Notes under the pieces: model-generated
Databases searched by the model: none
Seen by the model: only the letters and a program-made list of their open reading frames with translations
Told to the model about the DNA's origin: nothing
Shown: positions 1 to 6,192 of the stretch, one piece after another
Layout: every line of letters begins with the position of its first letter
Numbering within the stretch: the first letter of the stretch is position 1
NCBI GenBank assembly: GCA_030613345.1
Contig: JAUWMD010000017.1
Coordinates: 1 to 18,582, forward strand
Length of the DNA: 18,582 bases
Reading direction: 5' to 3'
DNA from: Candidatus Krumholzibacteriota bacterium
Lineage (GTDB): Bacteria; Krumholzibacteriota; Krumholzibacteriia; Krumholzibacteriales; Krumholzibacteriaceae
Made by a program: the position numbers and the translations under genes

Positions 1-145
1 CTCGCTCACCATCCCGAAGATGGCTTTGTCGATCGGCTTCACGTGCTTCGTTTCCTCCACCCGTGCGATCCAAGCTACGGGGCTCCTGACTCTTGCCCCG
101 GTGGGACTGACTCCCACTGAACACGCCAGCCTTCGCTGGACGCAC
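1..145 (-). ncRNA. possible 5' end of a group II intron (partial, runs off left edge)
   Basis: Read on the minus strand, position 145 begins GTGCG, which fits the group II intron 5' consensus GUGYG. Three tight hairpins follow: CCAGC/GCTGG with a four-base loop (about 126-139), GTGGGA/TCCCAC with loop GTCAG (about 103-119), and GGGGC/GCCCC with an 11-base loop (about 80-100). Such serial stems are typical of intron domain I. The segment is also open as a reading frame from an ATG at 225 to the left edge, but it has only a weak Shine-Dalgarno site, and the perfect stems suggest structure rather than protein. The RT/maturase, if present, would lie outside the window. The family assignment comes from memory of intron starts, not from an alignment. 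Confidence 0.35.
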
Positions 146-151
146 TCCCTT

Positions 152-192
152 CTATTTATTCCGTCCGCCTTGCTATTCTTACAGTTAGCAGT
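152..192. repeat. repeat B, left copy
   Basis: This 41-base stretch matches 6009-6049 at 32 of 41 positions with no gaps, in the same orientation. Shared blocks include ATTTATTCCG and TTAGC. It lies immediately outside the putative intron start, so it could be the 5' exon or target of that element. Its function is unknown. Confidence 0.6.
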
Positions 193-328
193 TGGCACAG
201 AATTTTCAGAACAGAGACTGTTCATGAAGAGGGTCTCACCTGAGGAGACATCTCCGAAGCCCGCAATACTTTCGGTTAACGCAGGACGGTCTATTTCCGC
301 CGATCGAAGGGCTTCAAAAAACTGAGAA

Positions 329-359
329 CATTCCGAAGAGGGTTACGAATGGGGAGCCA
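329..359 (+). repeat. repeat A copy 1 (diverged)
   Basis: About 22 of 31 bases match the repeat A consensus, with the last 11 (ATGGGGAGCCA) identical. A 14-base linker beginning TTTCTAT separates it from copy 2a, the same spacing seen between copies 6a and 6b at the other flank of the array. Confidence 0.55.
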
Positions 360-373
360 TTTCTATGCGCAGA

Positions 374-404
374 CAGTTCTAAACCTGTCCATTATGGGGA
401 GGCA
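374..404 (+). repeat. repeat A copy 2a
   Basis: This is a full 31-base copy starting CAGTTCTAAA and ending TATGGGGAGGCA. Its last two bases are the first two of copy 2b, so the two copies are fused head to tail. Confidence 0.8.
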
Positions 405-433
405 GTTCTAATAGCGTTCATCATGGGTTCGAT
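403..433 (+). repeat. repeat A copy 2b
   Basis: This copy starts CAGTTCTAATAGCGTTCA and decays in its second half (ATCATGGGTTC). It carries the TAG stop codon (408-410, minus strand) of the neighbouring zinc-ribbon gene, so the repeat abuts or slightly enters the coding end. Confidence 0.7.
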
Positions 434-712
434 TTTTATTTATGGCTTCTATTTGATCTGCGGTGGCCAGAGCGTATGCTTGAAACTCGTTATATATTTG
501 CATGCTGTATCCACATTTTGAACACACCATGTAAAACTCTGTTTTCCACTTAACTTTTCGGAAATAGCTGAAACTCTTCTTTTTTTATACTCAACGATAT
601 GATAAATATCTGTAATTCCGCACTCAGGACAATCTATAGTTGAGTAATTGCCTAATATATTTAGATTCCAATCTCTATATAAATCACCATGTAAATCACC
701 ATGGATTTTCAT
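408..712 (-). pseudogene. small zinc-ribbon protein, frameshifted at an A7 run
   Basis: An ATG at 712 sits behind a strong AGGAGG Shine-Dalgarno site about 12 bases upstream. The first frame encodes one zinc knuckle, CPEC, near residue 28. At the seven-A run (580-586, T on the plus strand) the meaningful frame changes: reading on with one extra A gives a second knuckle, CSKC, then a helical tail ending at TAG 408-410. The joined product is about 101 residues with a CxxC-n-CxxC pair, as in small zinc ribbons. Without correction, the first frame runs on to 449 and loses the second knuckle, giving an 87-residue product. The cause could be a homopolymer sequencing error, a true mutation or transcriptional slippage. 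The gene is AT-rich, unlike its GC-rich neighbour. The partner and function are unknown. Confidence 0.6.
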
Positions 713-849
713 GAGGCAATAATCCTCCTCGAATATATTAAGTCCCCTTTAATGGATATATTTCATTATTTCCACTCCATTAGCCCAGAGGTATTAGACT
801 GCCCATAATAGGGTATGTCAAGCGGATTCCTTGTTCGACAATATCCAAC

Positions 850-880
850 CAGTTCTAATAAAGTTTACTATGGGGAGCCA
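850..880 (+). repeat. repeat A copy 3
   Basis: This full 31-base copy (CAGTTCTAATAAAG then ACTATGGGGAGCCA) lies 25 bases beyond the stop of the FN3 lipoprotein. It is followed by TTTCTTTAT, resembling the linker after copy 1. A much weaker look-alike lies at about 786-815. Confidence 0.8.
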
Positions 881-905
881 TTTCTTTATCTAACCCGTAC
901 AGGCC

Positions 906-2240
906 CTACTCCGCCACGCTGACGCAGAAGATCTGGTCGGCGCTGCCCGGAGGGCGTCCCACCCAGGCGATTATCGATCCGTACAGGGAAGCCTGCGTGT
1001 CGTTGTAGTCATTGTCGGTGATGTCATGCACCGTCGTGCCGTCCCAGTAGCGGATCTCCCAGTCTTGCCCGTCCCATGCCTCGTAGGCGATGGTTCCGTC
1101 GTACAGGGAGGGTTCGTAGCCCGCGCCGACCTCGTGCACGGTCGTGCCGTCCCAATACCTGATCATGGCGGGGCTGGCTCCGTATTCGTAGGCGATGGCG
1201 CCCGCGTGCAGCGAGTAATTGCGGCCCATGCCGTCCTCGATCGTCTCGGTGATGTCGGTGAGCGCGCCGTTCCAGAGCCAGGCTTTGTGTCCTTCGCTGC
1301 CGACCCGGTCATAGCTGTGCCAGACCACGGTGCCATCGTCGGCCGAGGGGGCGTCGTTGCTCCACCGGCTCGTGGGGCAGCAGCTGCCGGAGATAACTGA
1401 CTCACTGTGACCGCTCTCGTACCAGTAGTGCACCGCCTCGAACATGGTGCTGCCCTGGATCCAGGCGAAACTGCCCGCGCCGGCCAGGTCTGCGAAGCGG
1501 TCGGTGACGTCGTTGTCGGTGAACTGGGCGTAGCGCGGCACGCCGTACTTGTCGTAGACCCAGATCTCCCAGTCGCTGGGGTGGCCGCCCCGGCCCTCCC
1601 AGACGATGCGCTCGGAGCCGTGGTTGTTGGGATGCTCTTTCTCTCCGCCGTTGCCTGTCAGGCGCGTGGGCGTCGAGACCGCGCTCTCCAGGTTGGCGAT
1701 GTAGATCTCATCACCATCTTCTACGTTAAAGTGGATCCAGACCACGAAGCCGTTGTCAAGGCACGGATGGTCGTTGTTGCCCTCACTGGTGAGCTGGCGC
1801 ACCACGAAGCCGTCCCCCATCGGCGCGATGACTACATTGGACAGGCTCGACCAGTTGGACGCATCGTCGGAGGTCTTCAGGGCGAAGTAGAAGTCCATAC
1901 CGCCGTCCGTGTCGATGACTGCGCTCTGCTCCGTGTCTGCCGAGGCCGGCTCAGGTTCAGTCGAGGCCTGTGTGCAGGTCTCCCAGTTGCCATCCGTTAC
2001 CGGGAAGTTCGCGTAGCGGATGTCGTACGTACTCGCCGTGCCCGTGTCGCCGTCGTCCCCGGGGGCAGTCCAGGCCAGCGTCACCACGCCGCCGACAACG
2101 GATTCTACCCGCAGATCCGTTACCGCGGCGGGGGCGGTGGTATCGCCCGGTGAAGCTGGATCGTCTTCGCCACAGCCCGTGAGGGTCAGAAGGATCAGGG
2201 CCGTCAGGCCCAACAACAGCATTTCGCTCCGCGTTCTCAT
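906..2240 (-). CDS. FN3-domain lipoprotein with beta-propeller-like repeats
   Basis: This 444-residue lipoprotein has an SPII signal with lipobox LTGC and lipidated Cys23, followed by the acidic GEDD stretch. Residues about 34-137 form a fibronectin type III domain (VTDLRVES, LAWTAPGDDGD, then YFALKTSDDASNWS). The remainder is a set of roughly 40-60-residue blocks resembling TolB/YncE-type propeller blades; two late blocks share the phrase YWDGTTVH. It is probably an envelope or surface protein with a binding or adhesive role; no catalytic motif is visible. The start at 2240 is supported by AAGGAGGGG seven to eight bases upstream. The GC-rich coding style matches the core chromosome rather than its AT-rich flanking genes. 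It has repeat A copies on both sides. The domain type is well supported, the function is not. Confidence 0.85.
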   Translation of the reverse strand: MRTRSEMLLLGLTALILLTLTGCGEDDPASPGDTTAPAAVTDLRVESVVGGVVTLAWTAPGDDGDTGTASTYDIRYANFPVTDGNWETCTQASTEPEPASADTEQSAVIDTDGGMDFYFALKTSDDASNWSSLSNVVIAPMGDGFVVRQLTSEGNNDHPCLDNGFVVWIHFNVEDGDEIYIANLESAVSTPTRLTGNGGEKEHPNNHGSERIVWEGRGGHPSDWEIWVYDKYGVPRYAQFTDNDVTDRFADLAGAGSFAWIQGSTMFEAVHYWYESGHSESVISGSCCPTSRWSNDAPSADDGTVVWHSYDRVGSEGHKAWLWNGALTDITETIEDGMGRNYSLHAGAIAYEYGASPAMIRYWDGTTVHEVGAGYEPSLYDGTIAYEAWDGQDWEIRYWDGTTVHDITDNDYNDTQASLYGSIIAWVGRPPGSADQIFCVSVAE

Positions 2241-2333
2241 AAAGATCCCCTCCTTAATATCGGCCGCGTCCGGTCTATCTAGTAAAACTCCGCCGAAAAC
2301 TTCTGGCAGGTCCTCCCCTAGTCGTTACCCGGA

Positions 2334-2342
2334 ATTATATCA
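2334..2342 (-). promoter_or_regulatory. putative extended -10 promoter of the FN3 lipoprotein
   Basis: On the minus strand the sequence is TGATATAAT, a perfect TATAAT with an extended-10 TG. No convincing -35 lies 17 bases further up. It would give a leader of roughly 85-90 bases before the AAGGAGGGG site. Confidence 0.4.
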
Positions 2343-2485
2343 TATGAAGCCGGGAATTATTAAGGCCAATCATCAACTCTCCTGCCCGCCCTGCTTGTAA
2401 TGCTGTTCCAGGGATTCGAGGCATATAGGAAATCCATTAGATTTGGCTGGTTTGAGGAAGGAAATGGTTCTTGCATTCTAACTAA

Positions 2486-2517
2486 ACAGGAATGATTCAA
2501 AAAAGAACCATTCCTGT
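2486..2517. repeat. inverted repeat, 9-bp arms
   Basis: ACAGGAATG and CATTCCTGT are exact complements around a 14-base A-rich loop. No T-run marks it as a clear terminator on the plus strand. It lies upstream of the lipoprotein promoter and 30 bases from repeat A copy 4. Confidence 0.5.
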
Positions 2518-2546
2518 AAAAGCTGGGCAATGAGAGGTAATCAATA

Positions 2547-2577
2547 CAGTTCTAAAGCTGTCCACTATAGGGAGCCA
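2547..2577 (+). repeat. repeat A copy 4
   Basis: A full 31-base copy (CAGTTCTAAAGCTGTCC then ACTATAGGGAGCCA). It is nearly identical to copy 5, sharing the AAAGCTG sub-type. Confidence 0.8.
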
Positions 2578-2583
2578 GGACAA

Positions 2584-2613
2584 AAGGGGTTCTTTCTCAG
2601 GAAAGAACCTCTT
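2584..2613 (-). terminator. hairpin terminator downstream of the GPP34 gene
   Basis: AAGGGGTTCTTTC and GAAAGAACCTCTT pair over about 13 positions with one G-T wobble around loop TCAG. Read on the minus strand, the 3' arm runs into CCCCTTTTG, a short T-run. It is the first strong hairpin after the GPP34 stop. Confidence 0.55.
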
Positions 2614-2707
2614 AATATTTATCGAGTTTGAGACGTCTCTTATTCTCCGTACATACTCTTGATCGCTCCCCAGGAATGGGCATGGATTGTGTCAACGAAG
2701 CTTGCTA

Positions 2708-3379
2708 TTACCAGGTAGCAATCATAACGACCATCATGGCGACGGCCTGATTTGCTTCGATAGCCTCTTTGGTAGCCTTCCCGGTCACTTCGCCGTTCTG
2801 AATCTTTTCAATGCGCTTTTTACGGCCCTTCAACTGTTTCTTGTTGAATGTTACCTTTAAGAGGTCAGCACCGTTCGCCAATGACACGAGCACCACGGTG
2901 CGCGGATCAAGCACTGTGGTTTCGGTAAAGATGGCCTTGCGCAGGCGCTCGGTCAGCTGTCGCTCCGACTGTGGGTTGACTTCGGGATAGATCTTCCGGG
3001 TGAATATCAGTAAAACCTTGTCTTCGTCGGTTCGCAGGATGCCACGTCTGCACAACTGTTCCGCCACGCGATGATTGAGCTTCTTCAGGCCTGCGAACCG
3101 TGTCACCCAGGTTTTCATTGAGGCACGCCTCTTCGCGTCGCCGATTCTCTGCAGGCATTCGTCGATCACTGGGTCGCCTACCTGTTTGGACGAGACAAGA
3201 TTAACGAGCTTTTTCTTTGACTCCTCCACGGTGATGCGTCCGTCCAGCAACAGCTCGGCAAGAATGGCTCCACCGATGGCGTAACGGTACATGGTTCCAC
3301 CGGCTATGGTGCCTTCCTTGTCCCGCAGGGAAAGGAGCATGATTTCTTCGTGCAGGAAGAGGGAGTTCTTCGATACCAT
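2708..3379 (-). CDS. GPP34 (GOLPH3/Vps74-like) family protein
   Basis: This 223-residue protein opens with the family signature LFLHEEIMLLSLRDKEGT, followed by the helical AIGGAILAELLLDGRI segment, as in bacterial members of the GPP34 family. Eukaryotic GOLPH3/Vps74 binds phosphatidylinositol-4-phosphate and retains Golgi glycosyltransferases. Bacterial members occur sporadically and their role is poorly known. Residues about 70-110 are charged helices, and the C-terminus is Lys-rich, then hydrophobic (AVAMMVVMIATW), which might favour membrane contact. The start at 3379 has GAAGGG about nine bases upstream. The length matches the family (about 200-230 residues). It sits alone between repeat A copies 4 and 5. 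The family call is confident; the cellular role is inferred only by homology. Confidence 0.82.
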   Translation of the reverse strand: MVSKNSLFLHEEIMLLSLRDKEGTIAGGTMYRYAIGGAILAELLLDGRITVEESKKKLVNLVSSKQVGDPVIDECLQRIGDAKRRASMKTWVTRFAGLKKLNHRVAEQLCRRGILRTDEDKVLLIFTRKIYPEVNPQSERQLTERLRKAIFTETTVLDPRTVVLVSLANGADLLKVTFNKKQLKGRKKRIEKIQNGEVTGKATKEAIEANQAVAMMVVMIATW

Positions 3380-3428
3380 TCTGACGACCCTTCAAGGAAA
3401 AACGCCGCAATTTGAAGACATGACTTCG

Positions 3429-3448
3429 GATAGTTTAGAAATACTATC
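3429..3448. promoter_or_regulatory. operator-like palindrome upstream of the GPP34 gene
   Basis: GATAGT and ACTATC form perfect 6-bp arms around an eight-base centre, 50-70 bases before the GPP34 start. On the minus strand it overlaps a possible -10 (TAGTAT) with TTGGAC 18 bases upstream. The position suits a repressor site, but no regulator gene is adjacent. Confidence 0.3.
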
Positions 3449-3595
3449 AGAGATTCCAGTATCTGTCCAAAGAAAACCCTTACTCTAGGCCAATCCGAAT
3501 CTGTCAGAGACAAAGTCTGGCTTTTTTGAAGATCGATACGTTTCTCGAGGAGTATCCTGGCAATTAAAAGGCCGGACTTAAGATGATTAGCCTCC

Positions 3596-3626
3596 CGGTT
3601 CTAAAGCTGGCCACTATGGGGAGCCA
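3596..3626 (+). repeat. repeat A copy 5
   Basis: A full 31-base copy (CGGTTCTAAAGCTGGCC then ACTATGGGGAGCCA). It differs from copy 4 at only three positions. Confidence 0.8.
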
Positions 3627-3635
3627 AATATTATT

Positions 3636-3663
3636 AAGGGCCTCTTCGAGGGCTTTTTCTTTT
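3636..3663 (+). terminator. possible rho-independent terminator
   Basis: The arms AAGGGCCTC and GAGGGCTTT pair imperfectly around TTC and are followed by a T-rich tail (TTTTTCTTTT). On the minus strand the same hairpin is followed by TTAATAATATTT, so it may also serve the methyltransferase gene. Confidence 0.4.
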
Positions 3664-3731
3664 CAGTTTGTCTTCCCATATGGACGATATTAATAGAAGG
3701 AACTGTTGTCAAAAGAAAGCGAGTTTACTAT

Positions 3732-4586
3732 TTATCTTGGATTTCTACTAATGACGAACATTATATTTTCGTCTTCCCAAAAAACACCATTTCTGTCACT
3801 ATAATTATTAGCAATGTTTTTCCGAAATTTCATCAGAGCATCATTAAACTCTTCCCCGCCATATAAATCGAAAGTTGAATAGTGATGCTGTATGGCGCGT
3901 TTTATGAGCCAATTCGTACTAGCTTTTCGTTTATATTTATAGTATTCAATAGAATCCAATTTCAATGTTCTAATTTGTTCTAATACCATTTTGAACCCAT
4001 CAAGACAATACAATCGGGTTTCTTTGTCGTGAAACTTTGGGAAATATCTTCCCCATATATTTCTTTTGTTCTGGCTTCTGAGACGGGTGTAGATAAAAAG
4101 ATATCGGTTGTCTTTCAATGTCCTGGCACTCTCGTTCAGAAAACCTGCAAGATTGAAATGATGCACAGCATTGAAAGTAACTATAAAGTCCAATGAATTC
4201 GTTTTTACTTGCAGATTACTTGCCGGGGATCTCACCATAATAAAATTCTGCAGATCTTTTACTGACAGGTTCATTTTAAGCTGTTTCAACATATCTTCAT
4301 TCTCATCAACACAAGTAAGAATAATATTATCTCCTGCAAAACGTAACAATTCTGCGGTGTATCTCCCGCAACCGCATCCTACGTCGGCTCCTTTAAGAAT
4401 GCTGATATCTTGCAATTTCTTTCTGATAAATAGGATCGGTGCTATATCCGTCGTCCTTAGATTCTTATAAATTGTTGCAATTCTGGAGAAATGAGAATTT
4501 CGGTTTGTTTCGACCAGGCGGGCGAATCCAATATTTATGTTTGCGGGATTATGACTATCTTTTAATTTTTCTTGAAGCCGCTGCAT
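3732..4586 (-). CDS. class I SAM-dependent methyltransferase
   Basis: A 284-residue soluble protein with a Rossmann-type methyltransferase core. Motif I is GADVGCGCGRY (residues 67-76), the acidic end of strand 2 is CVDENEDML with Asp94, and the motif IV region is LDFIVTFNAVHHF (132-144), as in Methyltransf_11/25 enzymes. The C-terminal half (about 170-284), rich in aromatic and Lys residues, is probably the substrate-binding lid; the substrate cannot be named. The gene is markedly AT-rich compared with the lipoprotein and propeller genes on either side, suggesting a separate origin. The start at 4586 has AAGGAA about 14 bases upstream, slightly far but acceptable. It stands alone between repeat A copies 5 and 6. 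Confidence 0.85.
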   Translation of the reverse strand: MQRLQEKLKDSHNPANINIGFARLVETNRNSHFSRIATIYKNLRTTDIAPILFIRKKLQDISILKGADVGCGCGRYTAELLRFAGDNIILTCVDENEDMLKQLKMNLSVKDLQNFIMVRSPASNLQVKTNSLDFIVTFNAVHHFNLAGFLNESARTLKDNRYLFIYTRLRSQNKRNIWGRYFPKFHDKETRLYCLDGFKMVLEQIRTLKLDSIEYYKYKRKASTNWLIKRAIQHHYSTFDLYGGEEFNDALMKFRKNIANNYSDRNGVFWEDENIMFVISRNPR

Positions 4587-4731
4587 TATTAAACTTCATT
4601 CCTTAGTCTAATAAAAATATATATAGATTTCCAGCATTTACCAGAGTCTCTGTTTTAAGGCTTAAAGAATACCGCTTATAAACGAATGCCTTGCTTTGCT
4701 ACATCGTGGGCATGAGAATTTTATATGTAAT

Positions 4732-4762
4732 TGGTTTTAATAGCGTTCAGCACAGCGAGCCA
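4732..4762 (+). repeat. repeat A copy 6a (diverged)
   Basis: About 23 of 31 bases match the consensus. TTTTAATAGCGTTCA is conserved in the first half and GAGCCA at the end. A 14-base linker (ATTCTATATATAGG) follows, then copy 6b. Confidence 0.6.
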
Positions 4763-4776
4763 ATTCTATATATAGG

Positions 4777-4807
4777 CAGTTCTAATAGCGTACACTATGG
4801 GGAGTTA
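4777..4807 (+). repeat. repeat A copy 6b
   Basis: A well-preserved copy: CAGTTCTAATAGCG then ACTATGGGGAG, with the final GCCA replaced by TTA. With copy 6a it makes a 45-base period, the same as copies 1 and 2a. Confidence 0.75.
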
Positions 4808-4967
4808 ATTTGAGTGATTCTGCGAACCAGGCTTAAAGTTTTGTAACTCAAAGCTATTGAACACAATTTTTCAGAGATATAGGATGGCATCCTTGAGGAT
4901 ACACCGAAGGGCATCAGGGTGAATAATGGTGAGGGGCAGGCTGAGACACAACGGAATGGGCCGGGGC

Positions 4968-6008
4968 TCAGGGGGTCTTCAGTAGGTAGCCTTCGCTGCC
5001 GCCGATCCAGGGACCACCGAGGTCGAGGCCTTGGACGGACAGGAAGTCGATTCCCGGAAGATGGGTCATCAGCCTGGTCCAACCGGACCCGTCGTAGTGA
5101 GCGACGGCCGTTTCGTCTCCCACCACCCAGATATTGTCGGGCCCGCCGTACCATACTCCGTTGAGGCGGACATCCAGCCCTGAGGTTGTCGCCTCCCAAT
5201 GATCGCCGGAATGAATCAGGACAGTGCCCGCATCCCCGGCGACCACGGGGCCGTGAACGGCGCGTAGAGCCGCTGAAGTCCCGCTGTCCTCAATGGTCCA
5301 GCCCATGGGACCGCGACGCAGGATCAACCCGCCGTCACCCACGGCCACCGGGCCGGTGGTGTCATTTCCATCCAGATCAAACAATGACGTACCGTCCGGG
5401 TGAATGTAATCGAGGTCCCATATATCGTCGTGACGCCACCAGATCAGGCCTCCCTCACCCGCCACGAAGACATTGGCGCCGGTCGCGTCGCACCAGAGGG
5501 CGTTGAAACCGTCCAGCGAGGCATGCTTGAGGATCGACCAGCTGCTGCCGTCGTAGAATAGAACGAAGTGGTCGATGCCATCCTCCACGCCGAGGGCCCA
5601 CAGATGGGTGGCGTCGATCACGTGGATCGACGTTATCTCGTATCCCATTTCCCAGTGGGCGAATTCGACCCAGTCGTCCCCCACGAATCGCATCACCTTG
5701 TTGCCGTTGGCCGCATAGGCCGTGCCGCCGTCGACGAGGTAGAGTGACGGCCAGGGGGCCGATGCGTGGAGGCTCGTTTCGAGCCAACCGCTGGAAAAGG
5801 GCCGGTAGACCTGACCCTTCGACCCGCAGAGGGCGACCAAGAAACTGGTATGGGTACCCGAACTCATGGCGATGGCGGTGAAATCGACGTCATCGGCGAC
5901 GAAATCATCCCACCAACCGCGTTCGTCCTTTTTCAGGATCAGTCCGTTGTTCCCGACGGCGAGTATGGTTCCGTCCCGGAGGCCGGTTATGTCGTTCAGC
6001 TGCGCCTT
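4968..6008 (-). pseudogene. 5'-truncated beta-propeller (YCF48/BNR-like) protein
   Basis: The frame is open from 6008 to the TGA at 4968 (346 codons). It is built of repeated blades such as LAVGNNGLILKK, FVAGEGGLIWW, VAVGDGGLILRRG and WVVGDETAVAHYDGSGW, typical of YCF48/BNR-type propellers. No signal peptide and no ATG/GTG/TTG start precede residue 48. The first internal ATG (5867) lacks a Shine-Dalgarno site and would drop a clear blade. An in-frame TGA at 6009-6011 coincides with the first base of repeat B. The gene therefore appears to have lost its 5' end at that junction. The intact parent was probably an exported lipoprotein like others here. A shortened 299-residue product from 5867 is possible but unlikely to fold as a closed propeller. 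Confidence 0.65.
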
Positions 6009-6049
6009 TCATTTATTCCGCCCACATTGCCATTCTTGCACTTAGCGGT
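6009..6049. repeat. repeat B, right copy
   Basis: It matches 152-192 at 32 of 41 bases in the same orientation. It begins exactly where the truncated propeller frame closes and marks the boundary between the repeat A region and the ordinary chromosome. Unlike the left copy, it is not followed by the GTGCG hairpin chain. Confidence 0.6.
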
Positions 6050-6192
6050 CTCCTCTGAAAGACTCAATCTGATTGGGAATCGATGCGTATGAGCCGGGAG
6101 CTCGAAGTACATCGATCCAGCCCTGGTCTCCGGGGCCAGCATTAATTGATAATCGCTGTACCCCTGGCTGCTGCTCCATTATAGTGTTTCCC

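Larger units (their letters stand above)
2241..2707. other. intergenic region between FN3 lipoprotein and GPP34 gene
   Basis: No credible gene is visible. It holds the lipoprotein leader and extended -10 promoter, near-duplicate CCGGAATTAT / CCGGGAATTAT direct repeats (2329-2362), two hairpins (2486-2517 and 2584-2613) and repeat A copy 4. Frames open here are continuations of antisense shadows. Confidence 0.6.
3380..3731. other. intergenic region between GPP34 and methyltransferase genes
   Basis: No gene is visible. It contains the GPP34 leader with a possible operator, repeat A copy 5, and a hairpin with GAGGGCTTTTTCTTTT at 3635-3663 that could end transcription coming from the left on the plus strand. 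Confidence 0.55.
4587..4967. other. intergenic region with repeat A doublet
   Basis: No gene is visible. It holds the AT-rich methyltransferase leader (TATATATATTTTTATTAG on the minus strand could supply a -10), a small CAGAG-T-CTCTG palindrome near 4650, the paired repeats 6a and 6b, and about 160 bases between repeat 6b and the propeller stop in which nothing is recognisable. Confidence 0.5.

Noticed and set aside
193..208. Second sigma54-like site (TGGCACAGAATTTTCA)
   Set aside because: The -12 element lacks the required GC, and no gene follows on the plus strand.
20..325. 101-codon plus-strand frame at the left edge
   Set aside because: It crosses repeat B and the hairpin chain, has no good ribosome site, and its similarity to 5990-6060 is explained by the DNA repeat.
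1407..2153. 248-codon plus-strand frame inside the FN3 lipoprotein gene
   Set aside because: Antisense shadow; no domain or start signal, while the minus-strand gene has a lipobox, an FN3 domain and a strong ribosome site.
2664..2690. Possible inverted copy of repeat A (GCTCCCCA...TGGGCA)
   Set aside because: Only about half of the bases fit and the TTTAGAACTG half is missing, so it is not counted as a copy.
329..4807. Integron attC sites or a CRISPR array
   Set aside because: Repeats lack the attC GTTRRRY/RYYYAAC ends and long folded stem, and their spacing (29 to about 1,700 bases) and gene-sized intervals exclude CRISPR.
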